From contig JAVHJL010000002.1 in the NCBI GenBank assembly GCA_036971715.1, positions 1,272,501 to 1,336,500 of the forward strand: a stretch of 64,000 nucleotides of DNA, read 5' to 3'. The position numbers and the translations under genes were made by a program. Under the pieces are notes generated by a model. It ran no database searches, was not told where the DNA came from, and saw only the letters and a list, made by a program, of their open reading frames with translations. The stretch comes from Arthrobotrys musiformis. Taxonomy: Eukaryota; Ascomycota; Orbiliomycetes; Orbiliales; Orbiliaceae. Of this stretch, positions 37,608-49,200 are shown one piece after another. How positions within the stretch are numbered: the stretch's first letter is position 1; each line of letters opens with the position of its first letter.

Positions 37608-38981
37608 CTACCAAGCATAAAACTGCTCATCAATCCAATCAATGTTCTTCTTCCCTTGCTCCGTAATGAAAACATCCTCAGGCTTCCTAAACTTCTTCAC
37701 CTCCGCAGCCGTCAGCTCAGTCGTCATAACAGTCAGAACTCCAGCCTGAAGTTGCGTCGTATTCCTGCCAACTGGGTCCCAACCGGGTCCGTAGGTTCCA
37801 TACTCCCCCAACAAAGCAGGAGGGATCGGAATGGCGCTCCAGGTGATATAACCGACGGGTTTGATGCTGGCGTCCATATAAGTATCCATGAAGATACTGC
37901 GGTGTAAGTTATTCCACGGTCTTCCGAGGGCACATTTTCCTTTCATAGTAGCAGCAATGGAGGAATTTGCGGCGACAAGGTCGGAAGAGGCGATGTAGAC
38001 GCCGTATCTGTTTTCGAAAGTTGTGTTTGTGCCTTTCCAGGCTGTGACGCCGCCGCCGCAGCTACGCATCAGGAGCTTCGAGTTGCTGATGTAGGCGGTG
38101 CCGAAGCCGTAGAGGAAGTCGGTTTGCCCTGCGATTTCGTTTTGGAAGAAATAGGCGTTTCCGAGTTTTCCGATGTAGACCTGTTTTTGGAGTATTTGTT
38201 AGCTTGAAAAACCTTTTCCTGCAAATATCGTCTGTCTTTTTTTGAAAGTTGAATGGTTCGGATTTAAAGCACTTACGGTATCCTGGTAGCTGTAAAATCC
38301 GCAGTAGTACAAACCAGCATTTGCCCTGCTAACACTAATAGCCAACGCCGGTCCGTTCGAAATATCAAACTCAGTATTACGGAAATCGATATTATAAACC
38401 CTGAAATCGATATTTCCGAACGGTGTACCCTCGGGGACAGCGAATCCAGTGGGGCCGGATCCGGTCAAACTAGCGTTGAGATTGGGCGCCACGGTCAAGG
38501 TGCTGGTGAACGCATTGTCGGTATACCTGCTGTTGTAATTCGCCGTACCTCCGATAACTGTGACTAGATTCTTGGAACGATCTAGTGGATCATAGGTTTG
38601 TCCGATTATGGAAAGGGGCGCTGCGCGGGTCACGTTCAATTGCTCGTGGTAGGTCCCCGCCATGACGAGGATTGTATACCGACGGTTGTTGTTCGGGATC
38701 GAGTCGATTGCCTGTTGGATTGTGGGATAGGTAGGGTAATCGCTCGAGATATGGGTCATGGAAGGGTCGACGAGGACGGCGCTCTGCGGGCAATGCGCCA
38801 TCGGGTCATCCGAAGGAATCTGACATGCGGAGTATGTCGTGAAATGAATGCCCGTGCGTTTCCCATAGCATCCAGCAGGTAAGGTCGTTCGAGCCTCCAA
38901 GCTACTTTCGACAGGCAAAGTCCGAGAGAAGGGGACGGCAAGAAGCAGACAAAGGCTGCTTAGATACGCCTTAGACAGCAT
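37608..38981 (-). CDS. Secreted pectin methylesterase (carbohydrate esterase family 8)
   Basis: The enzyme removes methyl groups from pectin in plant cell walls, producing pectate and methanol. Two exons (38277-38981 and 37608-38180) encode about 425 residues. I start at 38981, where MLSKAYLSSLCLLLAVPF forms a normal signal peptide; the frame is open further upstream to 39053. Family motifs are in order: AGTYHEQLNV (GxYxE), SYQDT (proton-donor Asp, residues 232-235, with the intron directly after it), TDFLYG (nucleophile Asp, residue 256) and ALGRPW (Arg-Pro pair, 319-324). The fold is the right-handed beta-helix of CE8. Extra N-terminal sequence with Cys pairs precedes the catalytic domain. 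No other pectinase is adjacent. The gene looks intact. Its presence fits a plant-associated or litter-decaying life. Confidence 0.93.
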
Positions 38982-41068
38982 CCTGAAGAGCCTTGATATC
39001 AAATATATGCAATTAATATGATATCGAGCAAATCCGGGGTTATCAAAATACAACGATTGATTGAGTTGCTGCCTGCTGCTTCCAAGACAATGTAAGACCT
39101 GGGGGAGACATGGCCAAGGACCCCTCTATATATACTTCTTGTCGCTTCCCCGGGTTCATGGCATCAGTTAGAAGATCTTCGAAAATCATGGGATGGATAA
39201 ATTGAAGTTCGCTTTACCCGGGAGTAGGAAGCTGGAGAAACAAGGAGCGCGCCGCAATATCTCTAATCCGGAGACCGAAGCTATTCGAGAGACCTATAAT
39301 TGGATCGTGCAGTATACCCCTAACCTATTGGAACCACGGGACGACCTCGCTACTGGCCTCAGGTACCGTCTATTTTGCCGGAACTATACCAAGAGTGAAT
39401 AGTCTTTGGATATCTCCAGATCGAAGCCCTAAGATCCCAGATACCCAAAAAAAATCATACACCAACCACCACCTGCGCGCGATAATGCTTGTTTCTCCGC
39501 AAGACTCTCCAGATTCATAGGCATTACGTCTTGTTACCCCAGAAAAACCCACAATTACACATAGGCTAAATAGCTTCAAGAGAAGCTAGCCTTATATTGA
39601 ACTCCATTCCTGGGAATCGTCCAAATATGTCCGGAGACCCCAAAAAATCCACCTATCACAGGCCTCGGTTGGAAAATGTGTTGCGTGTCGTTGGAAATAT
39701 CACAGGTGCGTGCAACGAAGCCATCAGCTACGTTACCTGTTTTATGTGGACGCCGGAAAAACCACCTGCGTCTCAGACGGCCTGGCTGATATAAGCTTTT
39801 CCACCAAGCCGGGCTTGGTCAGGCATGGAGGGGTTCCGGTTCTACTTGATGAAACAGAAAAGGAGCCCTAAGTCTTAAGTCTTGATCAATTCAATCGATT
39901 CGGTTGAATTAACATGAGACCAGGGCTAGCCCGCGCCATTCTATACTCTGACAATTGAATAAACCATGGTTATATTTTGCGAAAATTGGGAAGTGTCAAT
40001 GGATATCTTGACCTTCAATCAACTTTTTAAATTAATTTTACTTGTTATATCAATTAATAATCTCTAAAAGGGAGAGGCGGAAACGCCTGTCCAGTCTTGT
40101 GTATCCAACTAACGCAAAGCAGCGGAAGTAATGACGTAAATGACACCAATTGTGGAATAACGTGTCGAGAGAGGGCGAGAAATGTGAGTATATTGGTGGG
40201 GATTACTATAGAAATCGAGAGTCTGCCGAGGGAGTGAATAGAAAGGGATGGAGTTATGAAGTCGAAGGGGTATAAAGGGGGCGGGCAGTGTGTGTATGCG
40301 TGTGTGTACGGGAAAGAAGTTATAGAAAACACCAAAGATTTCGACCAGCCAACATGCTTAGCAGAGTGAATAAAGAAACCAGTTTATGACGCCAAGAAGA
40401 AAGAAATTTGAACCCAGAATTACAAAGGGGTTATATCAAAGATTTCGAGAGAATTGGTCAAGAAGAGGGGCAAATAATAAAAAAAGAGTCGCTTGCAGTC
40501 CAACCCGCCAGCGTCCTGTCGAAGAATATAAGAAATATACAAATAAGAAAGAATAATAAAAGGAAAGAGAAGGGGGTGAGAGGTGGGGTTTCATGCAAGC
40601 AATGCAAATGCATATCACTACAAAACGAATCTACCGTATGATGAAAACGAAAAGGAAGGGGAATAGGCCACCCAAGAACCCAAATTGGTTACAAAGGGAC
40701 AATCGGCAAAGAGCTCAAAAGGATATCCAAAAAAACGTAAAACAAAAGAAATCTTTGCCCGCAAGCAATGGTATCGGGTTAAAGCAAAGCAACAGGTCCA
40801 TGATCCAGCACCGTAAAATTATAAACAAAGGAAAGGGGAATAAATTCATTGAGAAGGGGTAGAAGGAGGAAAAATAAATAAGTAAGTAAAGAAGAAAGAG
40901 AAGATGAAAGAAGAGGGAGGGGGGGAAAGACGGGTAGACGTGGGTTAAAAAACCAAGGAAGTGAGATGCGGATGGGGGCATAGACAAAACCGCCAGCCAT
41001 GAAACAGTAGGATTTCTGCTTCCAGCTTCCGGCCGTGGATTTGATCAAGAGATCTCGACAGTTTCATC
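38982..41068. other. Gene-free stretch of 2.1 kb
   Basis: The left end should carry the pectin methylesterase promoter; a TATATATA element lies at about 39127-39134, roughly 150 bases upstream of the start. The right part (about 40360-40990) is purine-rich with many GA/AAG runs, probably the 3' flank of the HTH/coiled-coil gene. I see no supportable gene. Confidence 0.4.
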
Positions 41069-42581
41069 CTATTTGATGTCTGCGCCAAGTGGAAATTTGC
41101 TTGATCGAGTAGCAAGTAAATCTTTCAGCTGCTGCTCTTCCTTAGACCATAGCTCAGCCATGGCTCTATTCCTTTCCCTCTCGTTTTCGAGGTCTCTTGT
41201 AAGCTTTTCAATCTTTGTCAGAAGTTCAGAGATCTGTTCATTTCCTTTCCTCTCACGAAGCAAGCTGTTTTCAACTTGCAGTTCTTTGATCCTTTCCTTT
41301 TCATTGTGTTGATTCGTGAGGATATTATCGATCAAAGTCTCCTGCTTCTGAACAATTTTCTGATATTCACTGACAGTCCGCCGCGAACTCTCCAGTTCGG
41401 ACTGCAGAGTTTGGACATCCCCGGGCCGGGCGTGGCTAACCTGATCGATCATTGCACCTATCGGAGACGTTGGTTTCCCATTGACTATAAATGTCTTAGA
41501 GGGCGTTGACGCACCTGGATGATGAAGGATTGGCGCTACGGGCCTGCTATTGGGGCCAGAACTGAAGGGCTGCTGATTCGTTCTCGAGGGGTCGGTTGCC
41601 CGAAACGGAACCGAGCCTGTGGTTGGGGTGATAACTTCGGTATGTGTCAGAGCAGCGTGGGCGAGAGACACAGGGGTCGCCGGTGATGTAAACGATGAGT
41701 ACGAGGTTGGAGGAGCGTTGACAGCTTGAAACGACGGCGGATTATTGAACTGAGAACTTGGAGTGTAGATGACTGTTTGAACTGAGAAAAACGCGTCCGG
41801 TCAGAGAACCTTCATCCCAAAATACTCCAACAAAAATAACAAGATATAAAAAAAGTAAAAGTATAAAATAAAATAAACCTCCGACAAAACTGGTATCAGA
41901 TAAAGGTGAAACTCACTACCGATGGGTGTTCCGTCAGGCCCGACTTCAATTCCACGCGCTTTCTTAGTTTTGGTCTCTCCGGCCTGTTCTTCCGGTTTCA
42001 TGCTCTTTCGTTTTCCTTTTGGGTGCGATGAGGTTAGTATGGTTGCCAAGATTGTCGTGACATGTCATGTCACGGGAGTTCTCGACAGGCAGGGCTCTTA
42101 CGAGGACGCGGCTCCGCGATTTCTTCGCCGTGCAACAACTTCTGTTTCTTCAACACCTCTACAGGTCCCGAAAAAAAAAGGAAAGGAAAAAAAGATAGAG
42201 TCAGCAGGTGTTCGGCCAAACATATAAAAAGCGGGGGGGCCTGCAGCTGGATCGGGAGACCTTGTACATACGCGATACTGTGCATTGCGACATAGTCGAC
42301 CCGAACTTTGTGGTGTACCACTCAGCCATCTTTGCCTGCGACATGCCCGTGTTATCTTTGTAGTACCGGTACAGCTCTGCATGTCGTTCCTTAGTTTCTT
42401 CCGAATTATCGACCGGCTGTCGGCCTCCTTTGCGCTTTGAAGGTGATGTGCCGGGATCCATTGTACTGGTATCGCCGGCAGCGCTCTCCGAACCCAGAGG
42501 AGGACTTCCCTCGCCTATTAGCTGCGCCGACGGACTCTCTGTATCCTCATGGCCAAGGGAGCTTGTGAAACTGACAGCCAT
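41069..42581 (-). CDS. CENP-B-type HTH and coiled-coil protein
   Basis: Four exons (42272-42581, 42102-42158, 41920-42015, 41069-41772) encode about 388 residues, all in phase. After a disordered start, residues about 66-108 (HAELYRYYKDNTGMSQAKMA ... STMSQCTVSQVLKKQ) resemble the N-terminal helix-turn-helix of CENP-B, ARS-binding protein 1 and pogo-family transposases. A basic segment (KGKRKSMKPEEQ) may be a nuclear signal. The C-terminal 110 residues form a long coiled coil (LQSELESSRRTVSEYQ through ERERNRAMAELWSKEEQQ). No DDE transposase domain is present. A DNA-binding, dimeric nuclear protein is a reasonable inference; its target is unknown. The exon 1/2 junction replaces the usual VSR of this HTH by VSQ, so that boundary deserves checking. 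The 147-base third intron is AT-rich. Confidence 0.72.
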
Positions 42582-44460
42582 GGCGAGAACCAAAGTGTCC
42601 AGAGGGTAATTAGGTAGTTTCTTAATTGGTTGTGACAAAACAACGGTGTTGATATTGCTTCCGTAGATTTATTATATAAATAATTAATAGATGATTTGGG
42701 GAACCTGGAGAAAAAGGAAAAAAGAGAGATTTTGAGGAAGGATGTTGTAAAGAGTTTGCACACGCGCGCTCTTTAGTTTTATTAGAGTTTTGTCGGACTC
42801 GTCTTCTCGGATGGCATTAACCTTTGGAACGGCAGCATGCGATATGCGCAATGAGAAAAAGATGGTCGATTGGGCCCTGGTGATCGGAACAGCAAGAAGA
42901 GAAGTCTAGCGGTGTGGGGGGGATGCGAAGTCCACTATTTATGTCCAATGATATCGTACAGTCGGTGTTCCAAAAGCAGAAGTAGCTAGTTATATGGCTG
43001 TCGGGGCTATTGACGTCGACAGCGCACGGTGGTTTTGCAGTGCTTGCGAGGTGGTGGTGGTAATGGTGGTGGATTAGGTTTGTCAATTGCAAAAGCGAGT
43101 GTGTTTAAGGTGAAGTAGCGTTGACGAATTCGAACGATTTGGAAGTTTCGAAACTGCGCCGGGAGAAACGATTTTTAATCAAGTTGAATCTCTCTGAGGG
43201 CGCTCGAGCGCTATGTCGTGCGGTTAATGGGAGTGGATATATTATTGTTTCGTGGTATTAATAAGATATAATAGGAAGTATGGAAGTATCGATATCGATA
43301 ATATCTGCAGGCGAGAGTCTATGGATTGTATCAATGCGAAAGACGTAAGTAAGTAAAGCAAGTAAAGTAAGAAGACTCCGAGAGAATGGAAAAATAAAAT
43401 AAAAAAAGTAAAAATGGTTTTAAAAAAATAAAAAAGAGAAACTCTGGATTGGTATTATTAAAAAATTAAAAAATAAAGAATTTTAAAGAAAAGGAAGAAG
43501 CAATAGCACCGATAATAATGACGATAAGCAGGGAAGCGGTTGGGAAGGATGTATGGAAAGAGGGAGGGAGGGGTTTTTTTTTCGAGAAGGGGGAATGAAT
43601 CGAATACTAATGGTAGTATATCTGAAATGCGACAGAACAGAAAAGAAAAAAGGGCGCGCGGAGGGCGTCCGCAAGTAAAGTTAAGTATGAAGCATGTACT
43701 AGTTAAGTAGAATACTTTAAGTATAGGCAAGGACGATATAATATAGTAGTTAATGGATGCATGCAAATGCAAAATGAGAAATACCTAGGCCTGGCAGTGG
43801 GAAATAATGGAGGTATGGGAAATATGGGGGAGGGGAGCGAAAGCTGCACCGAACAAAGACAATTAATAATAAAAATTAAAATAGTATACTAATACTACTT
43901 AATAGTATAGTAAAAGTCAAAGTCAAAACCAAACCATGGCCATCGCATGCTAAAAGAACGAGGGGGATCGGATAAGGGATGAACAATAACTTCTTTAGTT
44001 CAGAATTAGAAAGTTAGAAGGGCAGAAAAGGAAAAAAAAGTCTTATACATAGGCGGGCAGCCTAAGGGTTTTAGGAGGCGGTATGAAGCAGATTAAAAGA
44101 ATGCGCCGACAAGAAACAAAGAATTACTAAAGCGAAGTATCAAATTGAAAATTTTAATCAATCTCCATCCCCATGCTCTAACTCAACTCCTGCTCCTAGC
44201 TAGTTACTCCCACGCTCAGCTGCGCGCGCTGGCCATAAAGGTGTTTCGCTTCGATCTCCAGGCGCAGACACACTGGCCAACTGTAAAAGTAGAAAGAAGA
44301 AGAAGAAAAGCACCCTTTGGATTGAGCTGTTGGTGGTGCTAGTCTGGTCAAGTTTTTTTTTTTCTTTCTTGATTTTTCGCAAGGAATTGCCACTGAAGAA
44401 TTTGGAGCTAGTTGAGGTGGGTAGGCTGCGCGAGAAGTACACTTTCCCACACCCCTCTTC

Positions 44461-44500
44461 CCTTGCCTTGCCTTGCTTTGCCTTGCCTTGCCTTGTCTTG
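44461..44500. repeat. CCTTG pentanucleotide repeat
   Basis: Eight near-perfect units in tandem, with two units altered by one base. The repeat lies in the 8.6-kb gene-free stretch. Confidence 0.85.
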
Positions 44501-44807
44501 CAGGCTTGCGGGCTTGCAGGGCCCCAGGCGACAATGGCATTGACCCGGGTGAAAGAGAACTTACACGGGAAACGTGCCTACACAGTTGGAAGGAAAATCC
44601 AGCAGGAAACAATAAAACAAATAAAGATGGGTAAGGATAACAATCCGACTAATTTAAAGATTACTCTTTCTGGAAGTCAAGGCATACCCATGGCCAGGCT
44701 CATAAAGGTCAGGATATAGTGTTATTAACATTATAATCCCAAATAATCGCTATTATTTCGCGACCACCCTTTTTGCCGTTCAATTCGTTTACCTGAGTGG
44801 GGTTTCC

Positions 44808-44828
44808 TTTTTTTTTTTTTTTTTTTTT
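44808..44828. repeat. Poly-T tract (21 T)
   Basis: Uninterrupted T run in gene-free DNA. Length may be affected by sequencing error. Confidence 0.9.
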
Positions 44829-45771
44829 GGCTTCGAGTCACCCCTCTTGCACTCGTTGTTTGAATAAAATGCCCTTTTCGGCTGAAAACTCGATTTTGAC
44901 CTTGTAGTAGTTTGCGACCTGGTCTGGCGCAAAGGGAAGGGGTGGGAAAAAAACAAGATGGCTGACGCAGGTTGCAATGTAGTGGAGCTTGCTTTAAACC
45001 ATAACGTGGAAAATAATATCCCCAATATGTTCCCCATTCATTCAGGCACAGACAAAGATGGGGATTTTCTTGAATTTTCTTTCGCAGGAGCGGCCGTCAG
45101 CGGTAGTGGCTTGCCCGAAATAAACGTCGCAACTGAAAGGAATGGGAATAACGCAGGTATGTCGCAAGGTTAAAAATCAAATTAATGGTAGCTCGGGGTT
45201 TAAAATGCAACAGGATTGAATGGCGTTGACCTGAGACACAGCTTGCCCGTCCGCATTCTTCGCAAGCCGCCGCTTCCTGGCATCCGTACTGACGCTTGAA
45301 AGCATAAGGTTATCAAAGAAATCTGGTGGCATGGCTAATGGACAGCTGCCAGAAACTCTAGCGAACAAATAAGATGGCCAAATGTGAGTTGTACCACGGA
45401 CCGGCCAATAATATAAATTGTCCCCCGCTGATACCACCAACCTTCAGGTCAGTGTGGTACAAGGTCGTGAGATGCCATGAACGAAAACCCAAAAACGGAG
45501 AAGCAAAAGAAGGTTCTATGGCCAATATCAGGACGAATTATGTTTGGAAACGCGCGGGCCAATTCATCAATCTGCGAGATATAGCCCTATAACGCGCATG
45601 GGCCTTCGCCTCCCCATGAAACCATGATATGATGTGATATATAGTGTTACCGCCGGAATGCCATATATCACAAAGAAACTTTTAAGGAGACGATAATGCA
45701 GTTTTCCAGAACAATCATTAGATTATCAGCCCAATCGCAATGCGTGGCCTTAAATCCTGACGAGGGGAGCG

Positions 45772-45791
45772 AAAAAAAAAAAAAAAAAAAA
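45772..45791. repeat. Poly-A tract (20 A)
   Basis: Uninterrupted A run in gene-free DNA, about 0.95 kb after the T run at 44808. The two are inverted with respect to each other, but nothing between them looks like a retroposed gene. Confidence 0.9.
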
Positions 45792-46213
45792 GGAAGAGAT
45801 CAAACCACACACCCCCAAAGCTCCACCGTGCAGTGCATCCACGATGTCAAATTGAGTAGAGTAGAGGACAGAAGTGCGTAAACTGTATCAAATCAAAGCT
45901 TGTATCTGTGGCAAAAGCAAATGAACAACTCCCTTACCGGAGAACTTACCCATTCGAGATGTTTAATGTGAATATCGAGTTCGAAGATACAGTTGTGGTA
46001 TCTCTCGAGTTGTGCAATCGTCGTTTGAGGAGGTCATAAAGACACCATCCAATCAATCTGCGAACTGTGGGGTGTGTAGCGTCCTGTAATCGAGTTTATC
46101 GGTAGTACAGAGATGGAAGAGTATGACGGGAATATGCGAGGGGTTGTATGTGGAGGGAAGAAGCTATAGGTAGGATACAGATACTGACGTGAAGCGTCCA
46201 ATGAAGCAGAAGG

Positions 46214-46239
46214 GAAAAGAAAAGAAAAGAAAAGAAAAG
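46214..46239. repeat. AAAAG pentanucleotide repeat
   Basis: About five tandem units in the 8.6-kb gene-free stretch. Confidence 0.85.
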
Positions 46240-49200
46240 CAAGAGCAAAATCGAGCTCGGACCGTGGTCGGGTTCCAGTGTTTCGTGATTGGGAAACAAT
46301 CTGGGGTTATGTAATGGAGGGTAGCTCTTCTGGAAACGACGGATAGCCCCGAAGAGCCTGAAGAAACAATCTCGTTTCGATATCGAGATCTAGTCGCCGC
46401 TGCTATCGCTGTATATTCGCGACGCCAAATAAATTAATAAAAACGGCGCTGGATGGTCCGAACCGTTTGATATTGTTTCCCAGAAAACAATAGAAGGTTG
46501 GATCCGAGGTGTAGAGAATGAATTAACAGTAATGGTTGTGAGTTTCACTTCGTATCGACTAAATAATTAATCGCTATGCTTAATACACTATATGTAAGAC
46601 CGAGGACTGGTATTAGTAAATGTCGCTAAGAAATAGTGGAAATTTTTTTCCATAGCCTGTCTATAAATCATCTGGCCCTTGTGCGACTGGATCTGGGTCT
46701 AAAGGACATATATTGGATTTTGCTTTTTTCTCACTTTACCTTTAGCTTCCCTCTGACCTGTCTTGTCCTATCATCGCCCACCCACACTACTGAACTTCAA
46801 ACAAGAATCGAATAGAGCGCAATTAAAGGCTGTTAGTTGAGTAAATACTTGATTGTGCTCACGAATAACCCTCACCGCCTGTTCTTTAGATGTCTAGACT
46901 TTTGTTCATTTGACACACTATATAACAATATCTATAGTGAGGAGTTGGGCGCAAAGGAACACTACGTGGCATAGCAGCTACGCTACCAGCTAAGACACTA
47001 GAGCAGTTAATGGATAATAATAGTGTTATACTTTAGTCTAAACTACGGAACAAACTTAAGGATTTTGCATCGTTCTATGCATTCGGTATGAAGATATGGA
47101 ACGGCCTAGCTCGGGCGACTTTAGATTGAGGAGCGCGGCAGGCGCATTGGATGTCGTAACAGGGACCTGAGTGGAGCTACTCTCTGGTGGTGTGCTCAAC
47201 CCCTCCTCGGCCATCGTATTCGATTATACGTAGTCACGGCGCAAGTATGTGATTCAGGGTGAAAGGATCATACTTAGGAGGGGAACAAGTATTATCCGTG
47301 ACCGCTATGGCCATCGAAGCCGAACCTGGAATTCGGTACCCGACTTGCCCTTCAATGACGACAAAATAGGGAGATCGAAGGGTCATGTCTCTCTTTTCCC
47401 CCCTTCCTGCTTATCCACTTGGGTCGCTCCCATTCTCCCGCTGCATCTTTGACATGGTAGTGGTCGACTTAGCTTGCAGGTTCCCAGCGGTCTGGCCTCT
47501 CCTCATTCCTCCAAATTACTCAACACACGCATGGAATAGCACACCCACTCAGCCGGGTTAATTGTAGGTCGAAGGACTAGAACCAATTCGTCTTAAAGGT
47601 TGTTTTTTCATTTTTTGAAAACCTGGGAGATGTATTCCGGCCGCCAGTTCGCCCGCGCGCGCCCGTTACTAGTTAGTTCCTCATGAGCTCATCATCTACG
47701 AAATGGTACATACACGGGACGCCAGTAATTTACTTTAGTTCAGACTACTACAAAGTCTTCGATAGACCATGATCATGCGAAGCGCTCAAGCATTTGTTTC
47801 ACGGTTTGTTCCTTAACAGCCCGTCATATTAACTTATATCACTGTAATGATATTACATCCTCGAAAAAAACGTTTAACGGCTATTAGCTTATCAGTGTTT
47901 CGTGGTGAAGATTATCATCCCGGAGCACTACAGAGCGTCCGAGTGCACTGACTTCCGAGCCAAGGAAAAAGAAATGAAGAACCCGAAACAATTTTAATCA
48001 AAATTCCTAGCATATATCGCATCAACCTCGACAAGATCGAGCACAGGCGATTCCCTGAAACCCTGCAAGATCCAGATTCTTGTCTTGTCTTGTCTTTTGT
48101 TAATCGTTGTTCATCATACAACCTATCGGTTGAAATACTCTTCAAGATTGTCTAACGTTTGTGAGGGAAATTTTTCCAATGGAAGGATGGGATTTCCAGA
48201 AACTGATCTATTTCCAACAGGTTACTACGTAAGATCTGCCCCAGTCGCCCAACCTCGCGCACGGAGACATATTGCCCGTGCATCCCTCATGACTTAACAT
48301 GAACTCGTGAATAGAATCGCAAAATACGCCATGGGCTTAGAAAAAATAGAAACACAAAGTCATACGATAAGACACATCCGAAGGCGAAGAGGTCTAAGGT
48401 GCTATTTATCGAACGAAACAATCCGATGTCGACGGCGCATTTCATGAGCTGAGGTTATATAAAGTCTGAGGGGGGAAAAAAATAAAAAATGGAAAAAATA
48501 AAAAATAGTCTTCCACCAAGGACAAGTTATGATGGAGATAACGAACTGCATACTGAAACCTTGTTGTTGGAATGTTAATGTTGAGTGGGCAGCTGATCTT
48601 CTTTGCACCAAACTGGGATTCCCGTATGCCGCTGCAAGGACCAGATTTAGCCGACCAAATGAGAAGCCAGGTCTATCCGTCTATCATGCATGAGCCACGT
48701 TGAGGACTGTCCCAATCCTGATCAAGAAGGTCACTCAGAAAAAGGTTCGTGCTTCTTGAAATCAAGACACTTTTTTTTTTTTTCCCCGTCTGCGCAGCAT
48801 TCCTCTCGTCCTCAAATCGATGGGCCGGCCGGATGTCCCTGATGCAAAAGTAAAAGGAATCTTAAGTTGAGAAAAGAGTTTTAGCTTTAAAATTTTTTAG
48901 TTCCGAGCAGAAATCCACAATTCGGCGAACTAAAGTAGTATCGTTCCAATATTCTTGCATCGTGGACACGTACGAATTGTATGCAAGGCTCTATTTCTCC
49001 TCCCGCCTTTGCCGTCGCTTGTGATATTGATTTCGGTTCGGCACATGCAATGATGTAGGCTTGCAGAGATGCAGAGATCAGGTGTCCGTACACTTTAAAC
49101 CCGCACACCCTCTCATTCGCTAATGGTCACGCTTTATTGGTCTCCGAGCCTTTCGTGGCTATTATTTTTACTCGTTTGGGGTATTGAATTTATAATCTTG

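Noticed and set aside
44808..45791. T run and A run bounding about 1 kb, as in a retroposed copy
   Set aside because: No target-site duplication or coding sequence lies between them; two independent homopolymers are simpler.
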